A stretch of DNA of 64,000 bases from Malachius bipustulatus (taxonomy: Eukaryota > Arthropoda > Insecta > Coleoptera > Melyridae): the NCBI GenBank assembly GCA_910589415.1, contig OU342631.1:18972001-19036000 (forward strand), written 5' to 3'. A program made the position numbers and the translations under genes. Position 1 is the stretch's first letter. The number at the start of each line of letters is the position of its first letter. Below are positions 1 to 10,905 of the stretch, one piece after another. The notes below the pieces were generated by a model. That model saw only the letters and a program-made list of their open reading frames with translations. It searched no databases and was not told the DNA's origin.

Positions 1-240
1 CCTTTGATAACATATACGTACTAAATACTAATTCTGAATGTTACTGCAATTAGAGCAGTGAATCTAGACCCCAGACTAGTTATTAGTAGGAGAGTTTCCT
101 CTAAATTACACGCTCTAATGACCAGACTCCCAGGGCTTCCCCAAAGGGGACTTCCTTATTGAGAGCCATTTCTGGAGTTTTAGGCGCCGGTAGCTTGCTG
201 GTAAATTATTATAAGCGCACGACGGTATTCCGGCATTGTA
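1..240. other. non-coding DNA, nothing recognised
   Basis: This is AT-rich DNA with no convincing reading frame, repeat or RNA gene. It is probably intronic or intergenic. Confidence 0.4.
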
Positions 241-415
241 TTTTAGATTGTTTAGAATAGGAATCGTATAGTGAAGTGGCTTAAGTACTAGAATGCGAGA
301 TTTTAGACTTAGGTTCGATTCTTGGATAACGGGTTGAAGTATTTCTCTTGCGCATATCTTTATATGCGCTTATGTATTCTGAAAAAAATTCTACTCTGAA
401 GAAAAAAAAATACAC
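241..415 (+). repeat. tRNA-like SINE head (candidate)
   Basis: An RNA polymerase III A-box-like word (TAGTGAAGTGG, about 269-279) is followed about 43 bases later by a B-box-like word (GGTTCGATTCT, about 312-322). That is the spacing found in tRNA genes and tRNA-derived SINEs. A weak T-stem and a weak anticodon-like stem can be drawn, but the acceptor stem does not pair, so this is not a functional tRNA gene. The sequence becomes A-rich near 400-412, as a SINE tail would. The family is not recognised and the 3' limit is a guess. Confidence 0.4.
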
Positions 416-1423
416 TAACATCGGGTGCAATAAAATATGCGACAATGATAATAAAAAAATCAAAGGAGTTCAAATTTTTCAACTGGAAAAAGTCTCAAAC
501 ACTTCACATAGGTATCTTGAAAAAGCTATTTCATCCTTGATTGAATAAATTCAAGTACCAGGTTTTCATGACATGCTTCGTGGAAAAAACACTTCCAGGT
601 TGTTCAGTTAGTAGTCCAGTGCAACTTACTCTGGATGTTTTACATATTACTACGCCAGATATCATCGGTGGCCATGGTTTAACAGCCAAGCTTCCGTCGC
701 TCTAAAGTTATGGACGTTTCGCCTTCAAGTCATATAAAGAACGTAATCTAGTTGTTCATTTTGTTGTTGTAAATTGTGTATTGTTGGTCACGTAAATGCC
801 TGTTGATGTCTAGAGAATCAAAAATTTAATTTAAGATCATTCTGGATGTTTGAATCTGTAAGATTTCAATGTTCTTTGTGTGTCTAATTTTCTGATTTGT
901 TTGTTGATTTGACAAATTTGAATTGTTTATCGATCAAAAACTACCAAAAAAATGCAACTATTATTTATTAAAATTGAGCTTAAAAATTGTCCTGAACCAA
1001 AAAATGTCCGGTTTATTTATTTATTTTATTATTTTACGATTTTCTACCCAACTCCTTTCTGAGACATCCAATTATCTATACATCAGTGGTAGTTGGAAAT
1101 CTGTTTTAGTCTTTTCCAGGACATGTAACTTCTATTTTGTATCTTATGGGGTATAATTCCTCAACCAAACAAATTTCCTCAACTGTACGTTTTGCTTTTA
1201 TATCTCGATTTGGTAAGCTGATGATAAGGTCTAATAAAAGCGAAACAGCTTTTTGCGGTTTGACGGTTTGGAACGTCATGCAAAAGTCTCCGATAGGCAG
1301 ATTTCTGAAATGTCATAACTTTTACCAGCTTGGTCAGATCAAAAATTATTATGCAAGAATACTTCTGTAGTTATGCATTGCTTTTTTGAAGGACCAACTG
1401 TTGTGATTAGAAGGAACCTATTT
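416..1423. other. non-coding AT-rich DNA
   Basis: No recognisable gene or repeat. The two short ATG frames at 923-1156 and 1137-1370 encode low-complexity, unrecognisable peptides and look like chance. Confidence 0.4.
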
Positions 1424-1424
1424 A

Positions 1425-1485
1425 TTTATTGGCCGGTGTGGGATTCGAAAGCAGCTCCTTGTCTTAGAGCTCGCGGGACATATAA
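1425..1485 (-). repeat. second tRNA-like fragment (weak)
   Basis: Read on the minus strand, this stretch holds a T-loop-like word (TTCGAATCCCAC) followed by ACCGGCCA, which resembles the 3' end of a tRNA. A hairpin around AGCTC...GAGCT lies upstream. No matching 5' acceptor strand is visible. It may be a SINE fragment or chance. Confidence 0.2.
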
Positions 1486-1630
1486 AAATGGGAATGAGAC
1501 AGGATGCGCGGCAACGAGTTATCGCTAGCTTCACCTGATCAGGTAGGAAATGAGTGTTTCGGGAATGTTAAGTCGTTAAACATTTCCTAACCCTCTCCTG
1601 CGTGTCTCATTCCTAATTTTATATGTCCCG
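1472..1630. repeat. nested inverted repeat (hairpin / MITE-like)
   Basis: The outer arms (about 1475-1507 and 1599-1630) share GGGACATATAAAA and GGAATGAGAC in inverted orientation, with a few mismatches. An inner pair, GGTAGGAAATG against CATTTCCTAACC, is nested inside. A perfect 12 bp palindrome (ACCTGATCAGGT) lies at 1533-1544. The whole 159 bp could fold on itself. It looks like a short non-autonomous DNA element. I could not define a target duplication. Confidence 0.5.
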
Positions 1631-1779
1631 AACTCTGACAAGTGACAATAATAAGCGAGCGAATTAAACAGGAACCGGAACCACAAAAACAAAAAACTAA
1701 ACCAAAACCAAAAGCACGAGTGATGTCGGAATCGATGTAAGAATCTTCTCCATTTCGGACGAAATAGCTGTGAACATCG

Positions 1780-2160
1780 CAACCGTGTCGAGATAACTTC
1801 TAAATGAATTCACGGGGTGACCGAAAGAATGCGGCCGAGCCGGGTAGGCGCGTTCAACCACCCTGTACGCTCGTCCTCCTCCCACACGTTCCGTGAGCCG
1901 CGGCGGTCTCACTCGCGACGACGTTGTAGGTAAGTGCGAACCGTTCCCACGGACGGCTTTTCGAACATTCCGAGCTTAAAAAGAAGAACCAGAACCACCG
2001 TCCTCGCTCGCTCCCTCTCGCTGCGATACCGCTTGTCAACCCGATCTGGCCGTCTCTCTCTCTCGACGATATTTGGATCAAGCTTCGTTCCGAAAGCGGG
2101 AGGACACCAACAAGGAGACAACTCTTTTTCTTTTATATCCATTCCATAATAATACCCTCG
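1780..2160 (+). promoter_or_regulatory. GC-rich patch with a strong splice donor; possible 5' non-coding exon
   Basis: This is the most GC- and CpG-rich stretch of the first 3 kb. It has CCGCGGCGG near 1900 and a CTCTCTCTCTC run near 2060 of the kind bound by GAGA-type factors. A near-perfect splice donor, TAG|GTAAGT, lies at 1929/1930 on the plus strand. The frame leading to the donor is interrupted by stops, so any exon here would be non-coding. A promoter with an untranslated first exon is possible, as is a conserved intronic element. Confidence 0.25.
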
Positions 2161-3656
2161 ATGGTTTCAAATTTTAGGAAACAGAGTGACGTTGACAATA
2201 TCTGCTGCTGGCTGCGCTGCGGTTCAATTAGGATGTCTGAAGGAAGGTCTGAAACGTAAGCAAGAAGAACGGGTTCTCGCGTTTAATTAATGACTTCATC
2301 AACTGGAAGTATGAGGCTAATCTATTCCAACTTTAGAAACAATACAATCGACTAACAGTTATCCTAGAGCGAGTTGCACACTAGACACACACATACATAC
2401 GCACGAGGTTACACCCCAGAATGTTAAATCCGAAATTACTCGCTTGGATTTACTAATTGACTGTTTTGTTTGCAACAAGGCATCAGCAAGAAATGTAATT
2501 AGTTAACGGACGTGACGTAATGGCATAAGGGTTGACCTACACGCCAGATCTGCTCCGGGACATAAATTATTACTAAAACGGTCTTCTATTTTGTTTACTA
2601 TACTATAGGGATTTATCGGCTAATCTATCGATCATCTTATAGGTACTGTTACTTGTTCCCCAAGCTTCTCTAAAATTTAATCATAAAATCATATCACAAA
2701 AAACTTTTTAAAACTGTTTAAAACACAACCTGCTCAAATCTTCTACGAAAAGGTCATGGCGACAAAGCAGTAATTATTACACGTGAACAATAATAATTTT
2801 CAAGTTACTTTCACTGCAATGTTAATTAGGAGAGGACAGTTGGAAATTATTATTTCAAAATATTTACTGCTACTTGCTGCTATATTATGAGAGATAAGGT
2901 CAAATCCAAAATGTATTGTGAAGGACTAGGACCTTTATTATAACAATAATTATTATTATTATTCCTGTTTTAATTAAAATATGCATCAAATCAAGTGCCT
3001 CCAGCTTCAAGAAAAGTGCATCTACTGCAGCTGCTGTATAGTCTAGTCTCAGCTCTTTGTAGCACTCGTGCCAGTCGTTCCACGTTTTCACATTTCACTC
3101 CATTTCCCGGCAGAATATTATGCTTCCCTCCCGACATGGTTGGATACAAGATCGAAATTGAAAGAAGGTTGGAACTGCATGGATTCAAACTCAGAACTAT
3201 ATAATCAATTATCAATCTATGACCAATTTTTCGAAAATTCAAATTTTAATAAACCCAACTTTTGGGCATCAAAAGCAAATCTTGATTTTTTTTCCCTAAA
3301 AAAAGTGGATAACGCGTTTTCAATAATAATTGTCTAGATAATATTAATTAGTCGTTTTACTCATAATAGGTAATTAAAATAATAATTATGGTATGGCTTA
3401 ATCGTAACAATTATGACTTAATCATAACAATGACTTGGGAATTCAGCTAATTTAGCCACACACATTTTATAATAAGAAATACTTTAAATGGATGTACAAA
3501 AACATAAAAACATCATCGTCTCATCAATAAATAATTTATTTTTACATTGGAAAAATCTTGTTTAATATACCTAAAGCGCCAGGTCTGATTTGTACTTATT
3601 CGTTTTAGTGTTTTTTTTTTTTGTATTTGTGTTGGAAAGATCTGGTTTGACAAGAT
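2161..3656. other. non-coding AT-rich DNA
   Basis: There is a short ATT microsatellite near 2940-2960 but no gene. Overlapping short frames around 2900-3340 occur on both strands and have no recognisable content. Confidence 0.4.
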
Positions 3657-3697
3657 CTGGCAACGAGTTCAATTTTTATTTTTGGCAAAAAAAAAAG

Positions 3698-5107
3698 GAA
3701 TTGAGCTGACCGGACTCTGCAAAAATCGAATTTTAGAGCTAAAACCGACGTTGCCTAAATGCACATTGCAAAAAAAAACAGAACGAGCTGACCGGAATTT
3801 TCCAAAATCTAATTTTAGAGCTAATCGACTTTGCCTAGTCGCCAATTGCAAAAAAAAAAAAAAATCGAGCTGACCGGAATTTGCCTAAATCGAATTTTAG
3901 AGCCATGCAACCGACTTTGCCTAACCGCACATTGCAAAAAAAAAAAAAAAACAGAATCGAGCTGACCGGAATTTGCCTAAATCGAATTTAGAGCTAACCG
4001 ACTTTGCCTAATCGTCCACTGCAAAAAAAAAAAAACAGAATCGAGCTGACCGGAATTTGCCAAATTCGAATTTTAGAGCTAACCGACTTTGCCTAGTCGC
4101 CAATTGCAAAAAAAAAAAAAAAAAATCGAGCTGACCGGAATTTGCCTAAATCGAATTTTAGAGCCATGCAACCGACTTTGCCTAACCGCACATTGCAAAA
4201 AAAAAAACAGAATCGAGCTGACCAGAATTTGCCAAAATCTAATTTTAGAGCTACTCGACTTTGCCTAGTCGCCAATTGCAAAAAAAAAAGAATCGAGCTG
4301 ACCGGAATTTGCCTAAATCGAATTTAGAGCTAACCGACTTTGCCTAATCGTCCACTGCAAAAAAAAAAACAGAATCGAGCTGACCAGAATTTCCCAAATC
4401 TAATTTTAGAGCTACTCGACTTTGCCTAGTCGCCAATTGGAAAAAAAAAAAGAATCGAGCTGACCGGAATTTGCCTAAATCAAATTTAGAGCTAGCCGAC
4501 TTTGCCTAATCGTCCACTGCAAAAAAAAAAACAGAATCGAGCTGACCGGAATTTGCCAAATTCGAATTTTAGAGCTAACCGACTTTGCCTAGTCGCCAAT
4601 TGCAAAAAAAAAAATCGAGCTGACCGAAATTTGCCTAAATCGAATTTTAGAGCCATGCAACCGACTTTGCCTAACCGCAGATTGCAAAAAAAAAAACAGA
4701 ATCGAGCTGACCAGAATTTGCCAAGATCTAATTTTAGAGCTACTCGACTTTGCCTAGTCGCCAATTGCAAAAAAAAAAGAATCGAGCTGACCGGAATTTG
4801 CCTAAATCGAATTTAGAGCTAACCGACTTTGCCTAATCGTCCACTGCAAAAAAAAACAGAATCGAGCTGACCGGAATTTGCCAAATTCGAATTTTAGAGC
4901 TAACCGACTTTGCCTAGTCGGCAATTGAAAAAAAAACAAAATCGAGCTGACCGGAATTTGCCTAAATCGAATTTTAGAGCCATGCAACCGACTTTGCCTA
5001 ACCGCACATTGTAAAAAAAAAACAGAATCGAGCTGACCGACTTTGCCTAACCGACATTTGCAAAAAAAAAATCGAGCTGACCGGAATTGGCCAAAATCGA
5101 ATTTTAG
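3698..5107. repeat. about 80 bp A-tract satellite with higher-order organisation
   Basis: About 18 tandem units of roughly 76-92 bp each begin with GAGCTGACCGGAATTTGCC, continue through a TTAGAGCTAACCGACTTTGCC-like core (19-20 bases) and end in an A-tract of 8-17 bases. Four monomer types can be told apart by the middle segment: A (AGCCATGCAACC), B (GCTACTCGAC...GTCGCCAATTG), C (AATTTAGAGC...CGTCCACTGC) and D (CCAAATTCG...GTCGCCAATTG). Starting at 3785 I read B-A-C-D-A-B-C-B-C-D-A-B-C-D-A, ending in one short and one truncated unit. Peptides predicted on either strand here are translations of the repeat. Confidence 0.92.
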
Positions 5108-7537
5108 AAATTTAGAAAGACACCGAATGATGATTTGCGGCATAATAAATGCATATATCAGAAAATCGTGTCATTCGTGGTTGAAGAAATATAGGTACCT
5201 CTTTTCAGAAGCGTCTTCTATACTTAAGGTGACTATGTCAATTTAATATCCCGATTATATTTTTCAGACGTGGCAAGGAATTAAATCAAAGCAAACTTCT
5301 ATCTATATTAATAACCATCCACCTCCGTGACTGTCATATTCTAGGACAGATTAGAAGGCGAGTTAGGAAGGATCGTCGTCGCATAATCGTCCGGTTTTTG
5401 TTCGTCAGAGAAAAGCGATCCGCGCAGCAGAAGAGGCACCAGCACCTCCATAATAGAGTAAGGAGCTTCGCTATGAATAGCGATAGGATAGGTGACGAAT
5501 GAATTATTTATACTATTAATTCCTCCCGTACCGCAAGGAGACTGCTGATACTAACGATCGTCATCCAAGTGGAAATGTCACACTCTCGAGCTGAATAATT
5601 GATTTTCATGGGAAGTGCATTCGAGCGCGACAAGAAGGTAATTTCAATCAGGTTGATGAGTTTTTTCAGAGCAACGAGGATCAATTCGAGCGATTTTTTC
5701 TGGAGCACCTGAATAAATAACACACGGGGTGCTTTTTATTTATATTTATTTTAATAGATCGAGATGAGAAATTCTCAAGAGAACAACGAGTCTTTGTTTG
5801 CAAAGAAAAAAAGTTCTTTGTGACTTGTTCTTCAGCATACCTTCACCTTCGGTATATATGCTGTTTAATACTTTTTCGAACTAAGCAACGTCTTAGGCCA
5901 AAACGATATTATTACCTTTTTTATATTCATCTTATATACGTACTTCTTATGTTTGTTAACTTAAAAAAAAAGGTTTTATGCGTAACTATATATTTATATA
6001 AAAAATGCGTGCGAGATTTTATATTATATGTATAGGTATACTTCCATACTGGAGAATTAAGGAGATTTAGAATAAATTTTTGTTTTTAAATTGTCACCTT
6101 CTTTTGTAACCCCGTCCCCTCAAACTTCAACCCCCTCGGAGGGAGTACTGAAATATTCAAATATAGTTGAAGATGGTATAGTTGGTGTGGCATTTGGAAC
6201 GTAATGAAATTCTCTATTCAGCAAACATGAACTTTTTGGATTTGTCAATTTTTTTGTTCTAAAATATAACTGAAAGTCGGACGTTATCGTTATTCAGCAT
6301 AATTTTTGAACGAAATGGCCAGTCAAATTTTTGAGTAAGGCAAGTCACAATGATAAGAGGCATTCACGGGCAAGTTGCTCTGTTAAAAAATCGGTGAAGA
6401 GAACCTTTGCCGACTGTGGGACAGGTTTCAGGGATTTGAATGAAGCGCCGGCGCCTCAAGAAGGACCATTCATTTGGTTCTGAGAATGATTTTTTTTTAA
6501 GTTGAGTATTAAATTTAAAGAGCGACAAGTTGAAGGAACTAAAAGTTATGCGTGTTTATTAAAGCGTTCCTGATTTCCTAAATGCGATGTGAAAATATAT
6601 ATCAAGATACAATAAACTCGTAAAAGTCTTTTTATTTCTTTGTATATACGCTGAAAAGCTTCCATATAACGTAAAAATAAACCTTTCAACACACATAAAT
6701 GCCCCCGTAAAATTGCCGCTGTAATAAAAATCAAAATGAGTACATAAAAAGTAATTACATGATAAAAACCGTCCGTCCTTATTTACCAATTGTTCCGCTC
6801 TTATATACATTTTTAAAGTCGCTAGAGCAAGAATCCCTCGTATGGAGTTTCAAATCCTAGTCTGAATTATGTGGAAACTTTACGTTATATTATGTACCTG
6901 CGTATATCCAAAACGGCATAGAATTTACATAAGCGGACGCCATTTTTCATATGCTACGAAGTGATTTATAAGTAAAATATAGACCGTGGAGTGGAACACA
7001 TCGCCGGCAAGAGCAATAAGAATACGTTCCGCGGAAACTGGGAAGGAAATTAGGTTTTTCTTGGAGAAACCAAAGTGCAGTTTCTGAAGCTTGGTTGACT
7101 GATGACGGGAACTGCATTCACATTTCAAATGCATTAAGCTTGGGACCGTTTCATATTAGAATTTGAGCGCATAACCCATCAAGAGTAGCACATCGTAAAT
7201 GCAACTGTTTATTTACATATGCACACATAGTCTATGCAAAACGAAATTGATCTCCTTTTTACGACCGGGATACGGTGAACTTCTGAATCCTTGATGAAGG
7301 TAAAGTATAATTTGCATGTTATGGAATTAAAAATATGTGTCTCTGAAGTTCATATACCTATGTATAATGTACAAGTCAGTACAAAATAATGCGAAATCGT
7401 GACTTATTTTATTTTACTGCCACCACTGCCACCAGTCTCAAACATTTCGACTTTATTTATTTATATCACCCCCAGACTAAAAACTGAACATTTCCGTCAA
7501 CTCTGAATTACTCGAAGGGACATGTTGACAATCGCTG
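5108..7537. other. non-coding AT-rich DNA
   Basis: No gene is recognised. A GCGCCGGCGC palindrome occurs near 6448. Short frames at 5820-6035, 6546-6810 and 6925-7134 have no family resemblance. Confidence 0.4.
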
Positions 7538-8182
7538 TCATTTACACGACCAAAGAGTTTATCTCTTCATAATTCGTCTTGATCCAAAAGGTCAAAATCG
7601 TATCATCTCTAGTCTTGTGATCTTAAGTCATTTGCGGTCTTTATGTTGTATGAAAATAGAGGAAAAGGTGATAATTAAGAGTTTTTAAGAAAAGAGTATA
7701 CGCATCTTTTTCATCAGATTACTTCATTTAAAACAAGAAAGAAAAATATTCATACCTATCATTTGCGGCCAAAAAGTTTTTTCGCACTTTTCAAATCGAT
7801 AAAGTTACTTCCTCGTCCTCGGTTAATCCAGATTGGCTACGAAACGTTAGGACGTTTCTATATTTTATCATATCAATTGCGGTCACAATGACTCCGCGCA
7901 GTATCATTTGCGGTCATTTCGTTAATCATGTCATTTACGGTCGTTTGTAAAAAAATAATCAGAATAACCTTCCCTAACAGTAGACAGGTACTCTTTTCCG
8001 TCAAATTGGTTAAACTGAAACGTCAAATAAAATGACTCATATCATTTGCGGTCTAAAAGTAAATGGCACATTTCTGACTGACAGAACTGATTAGTTAAAT
8101 TAGGTAGCGGTGAAATGTTTTACATCAGTCATGTCACAATTGTATCATTTGCGGTCATTTCCCAATCGTATCATTTGCGGTA
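7538..8182. repeat. dispersed 12 bp word TCATTTGCGGTC, forward half
   Basis: The word TCATTTGCGGTC or a one- to two-base variant occurs at 7628, 7759, 7873, 7904, 7931, 8042, 8145 and 8171, with a weaker copy at 7538. All copies are in the same orientation and spaced about 25-130 bp apart. The sequence between copies is mostly unrelated, so this is not a simple satellite. Confidence 0.8.
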
Positions 8183-8399
8183 AGTTAAAAAAATACTAGA
8201 AGTAATTTTCATTTGCACTCACAATCACAATAACACCTACGTAATATAAATCGTCATGCTATAAGTTAAAAGTTGAGTGGAATCAAATTATGACATGCGA
8301 CCGTAACCTAACCAACCGTAAAAGGTAACACATCCCCCGATCCTGGAAATATTGAGCAGTATTCCCAATTACCGGCTGCAATGGCATAAAATTAATAAG

Positions 8400-8452
8400 C
8401 TGCCCCGACCTCAAATGACACCGGTCGCAAATACCGGTGACCGCAAATGACA
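8400..8452. repeat. strand-switch point of the 12 bp word array
   Basis: Three inverted copies are packed together here: CTCAAATGACACC, GGTCGCAAATACC and GACCGCAAATGACA, separated by CCGGT/ACCGG. From here rightward the word reads GACCGCAAATGA, the reverse complement of the copies to the left. Confidence 0.7.
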
Positions 8453-9364
8453 GGATGCTTGAACATCAATTCCTCGGCTGCTGGAACAATGAAACTCCTG
8501 AGGGGAATCCACATTGTCGTTTATTATCTGGGATAATAAATCAGGGGAGTAATAATTTTTCTTCAAACATCTTGACTAGTATCTGGCTTCTGGCTCAATG
8601 GAACGACGACAGAAGCCAAGGGACAGTCGACAGTTACTCTCTTGTGCAACATTGTCATATCACTCCTTTTGTGATGCTAACGGAGTATTTGTATTATTAT
8701 AGAAGATGGAACAATAGGAAGGAACTCCCGGCCGTACTAACGAGCTTGCTTGTCCTGGATATTATCCTTTGTAGACTTGTGCCACTTTCCATCCCATTGT
8801 TCCTACGATTCATATTCGATAGTAATGGATGAGCCTGTTTTTTATTTATGGCCGGCTTTGAAATGCAGCGAACTCTCCTCGAGTAGATATATAACAGAAG
8901 GTAATTCCACGACTCACATCACGACTAAATTAGATTTTCCACAATTCGTATTCATTCCAGCAGGAGAATAATTGAGACGAGATTCAATAATGGATGGAAG
9001 TCAACAGCCGAGCTGAATTAAATTACAGAATCAGTGGAATAGCGTCTAAAGTAAAGATGCAAGATGCAATCGATGCAGTTTATTTTTTCTTTTTTTCTTT
9101 TTATAGACATTGTCAACACCCACTGAATTGCTGAAGAAGATCTGATTAGAGACGGGGAGAAACTCTGAGGTTGGTGCAGTGAAAACGAACAGAAAGGAGA
9201 TTTGGAGACAACGTCAGCTTGTTTGATTTAAGATATCTATGGCATTCTTTGTAAGTAGTTGAGTTTTGACAGCGTAATCCTGATTAATTTCATTTGCAAA
9301 GAAAAACGCAATTACTTTACTAAAAAGACTCAGAGCTTGTCACTTAATAATTTTAGCATTCCTT
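8453..9364. other. word-free centre of the array; unassigned open frame
   Basis: No clear copy of the 12 bp word is found in these 0.9 kb. A plus-strand open frame runs from an ATG at 8437 (131 codons, to 8832) and begins inside a word copy. It contains a leucine-rich hydrophobic segment near its C-terminus (about residues 100-125), but I recognise no family, and there are no supporting splice or promoter signals. It could be a remnant of a mobile-element gene or a chance frame. Confidence 0.3.
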
Positions 9365-10905
9365 GCCGCAAATGACATTCGAAAATTTAAGACAGCAATT
9401 AACATATTTTGTGTTTCGCAATGTATTTATTCCATTTACTCCATTAATTTAACATTTTTTTGTTTTTTTTTTTAATTTGTTTGAAGAATTGTTATAATTA
9501 TTAACAACTGTTTCGCAAGAATACACTTCAACACTTCAACCCCAAATGACACGATTATCTCCATGACCGTAAATGATACTTGATAAGTTCATATTTTAAT
9601 TTTCATCGACTTCACTGTTAAACTTTCTTTGCGGTCACTCTCCAGATTTGAACTCTTGCCGCAAATGATATTCCAAATTCTCGACTGCCCAATGTTTTAA
9701 ACTCTCGTTGCCGCAAATGACACTCTAAACAACTTAACTACTTTAAAATTCTTTGCCGCAAAAGAAATTATTAGATCTCTGCAACCGCAAAACTGCACAT
9801 ATCTCCATGACCGCAAATGATTTTCAAAACTCGAGCGTTTATTGCGGCGCGGCGTTAAATTTCTGCCCATTTTATTCCGCAAGTGATAATCGACATTTTC
9901 TTATTATTTTTGTAAGTATTATCAAATTATTCTTGTTCCAAATATGGAATTTTTATCCTTGAACGCAAATGTTTGTTTCCATTTTCTTTACATTTATCCA
10001 TTACAATAATGCCGCAAATGAAACGACTTTAGGGAATTATAATTCTTATTTTTGTTTTCGGCCGAAAATTATTGAAGACCACTTCAAATGTTACCATTTT
10101 ATAGAACGTAGTAGCCTAGGACATTTTTTCCCTTTCATCGATCACAAAAGCAATCATTATCGCAATTTTTTGCCGTAAATGCTACTCAGTACTCATACAA
10201 GTTCATACCTACTTTAATTTTAACTGACTGCACTGTAAACTCTCCTTGCGGTCGGTCAGTGATACCAAAAGTGCTCACAGAATTTACTATTTGAACTCTT
10301 CTTGCCGCAAATGATATTCCGCAATTCTCGGTTACTTCAATGTTTAATAAAACTCTCGTTGACGCAAAAAAAAAATTAGATCTCTGCAACGGCAAAAACG
10401 CACATAATCTCCATGACATCAAAATTATTTTTTTAAATTCGAGTCTTTATTGCGGCACGATATTTCGTCGTAGGTATGTTACGCCGCAAGTGATAATCAA
10501 TATTTTCTTCTTATTTCAATTGTAGACTTTTTATCCTTGGACGCAAAGTTCATTTCCATTATAATCAAATCATTCGAATTTCTCTTAAATAATCGGCCCC
10601 AATTTTTCAACAATACAATGACACCCTTTTCATTCAAAAAACGGTGAAATTTATGAGAATTAATAATTACTGCAAATGATACAACTTTTTTCTCCTCGTT
10701 CTTTTCAACAATAACACCGCAAATGAACCGAAAAGGGAATTGTTAATTCGTTTTTTTTTCTTTTCGACAAAAAATTATTTAAAACCATTTCGAATGTTAC
10801 GCTTTTATAGAACGAAGTAACCTAACAATTTGTTCCTTTTCCTCGATCACAACCGCAATCGTTATCGCAATTTTTGCCGCAAATGATACCTCATATTCTC
10901 TACGA
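9365..10905. repeat. dispersed 12 bp word, reverse half, with a tandem duplication
   Basis: The reverse-oriented word (GCCGCAAATGATA or close variants) recurs at 9365, 9565, 9658, 9710, 9755, 9809, 9877, 10010, 10172, 10304, 10483, 10671, 10716 and 10876. About 9570-10190 is duplicated, diverged, as about 10190-10905. The segment CTTGCCGCAAATGATATTCC recurs at an offset of 646 bp, and the TTTTATAGAACG...TTATCGCAATTTTT block recurs at about 704 bp. Confidence 0.75.

Noticed and set aside
241..345. A functional tRNA gene
   Set aside because: A and B boxes are present but the acceptor stem does not pair and the anticodon loop is too long.
4492..4816. Long open frames on both strands with repeated peptides (about 92-104 codons)
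   Set aside because: They are translations of the 80 bp satellite. The repeated peptide follows the DNA period and both strands are open.
4802..5143. Minus-strand 113-codon frame rich in Phe, Arg and Lys
   Set aside because: Same satellite origin; the Phe runs come from the A-tracts.
8437..8832. 131-codon plus-strand frame as a gene
   Set aside because: It starts inside a 12 bp word copy and has no recognised domain, start context or splice signals. Kept only as an unassigned frame in the block description.
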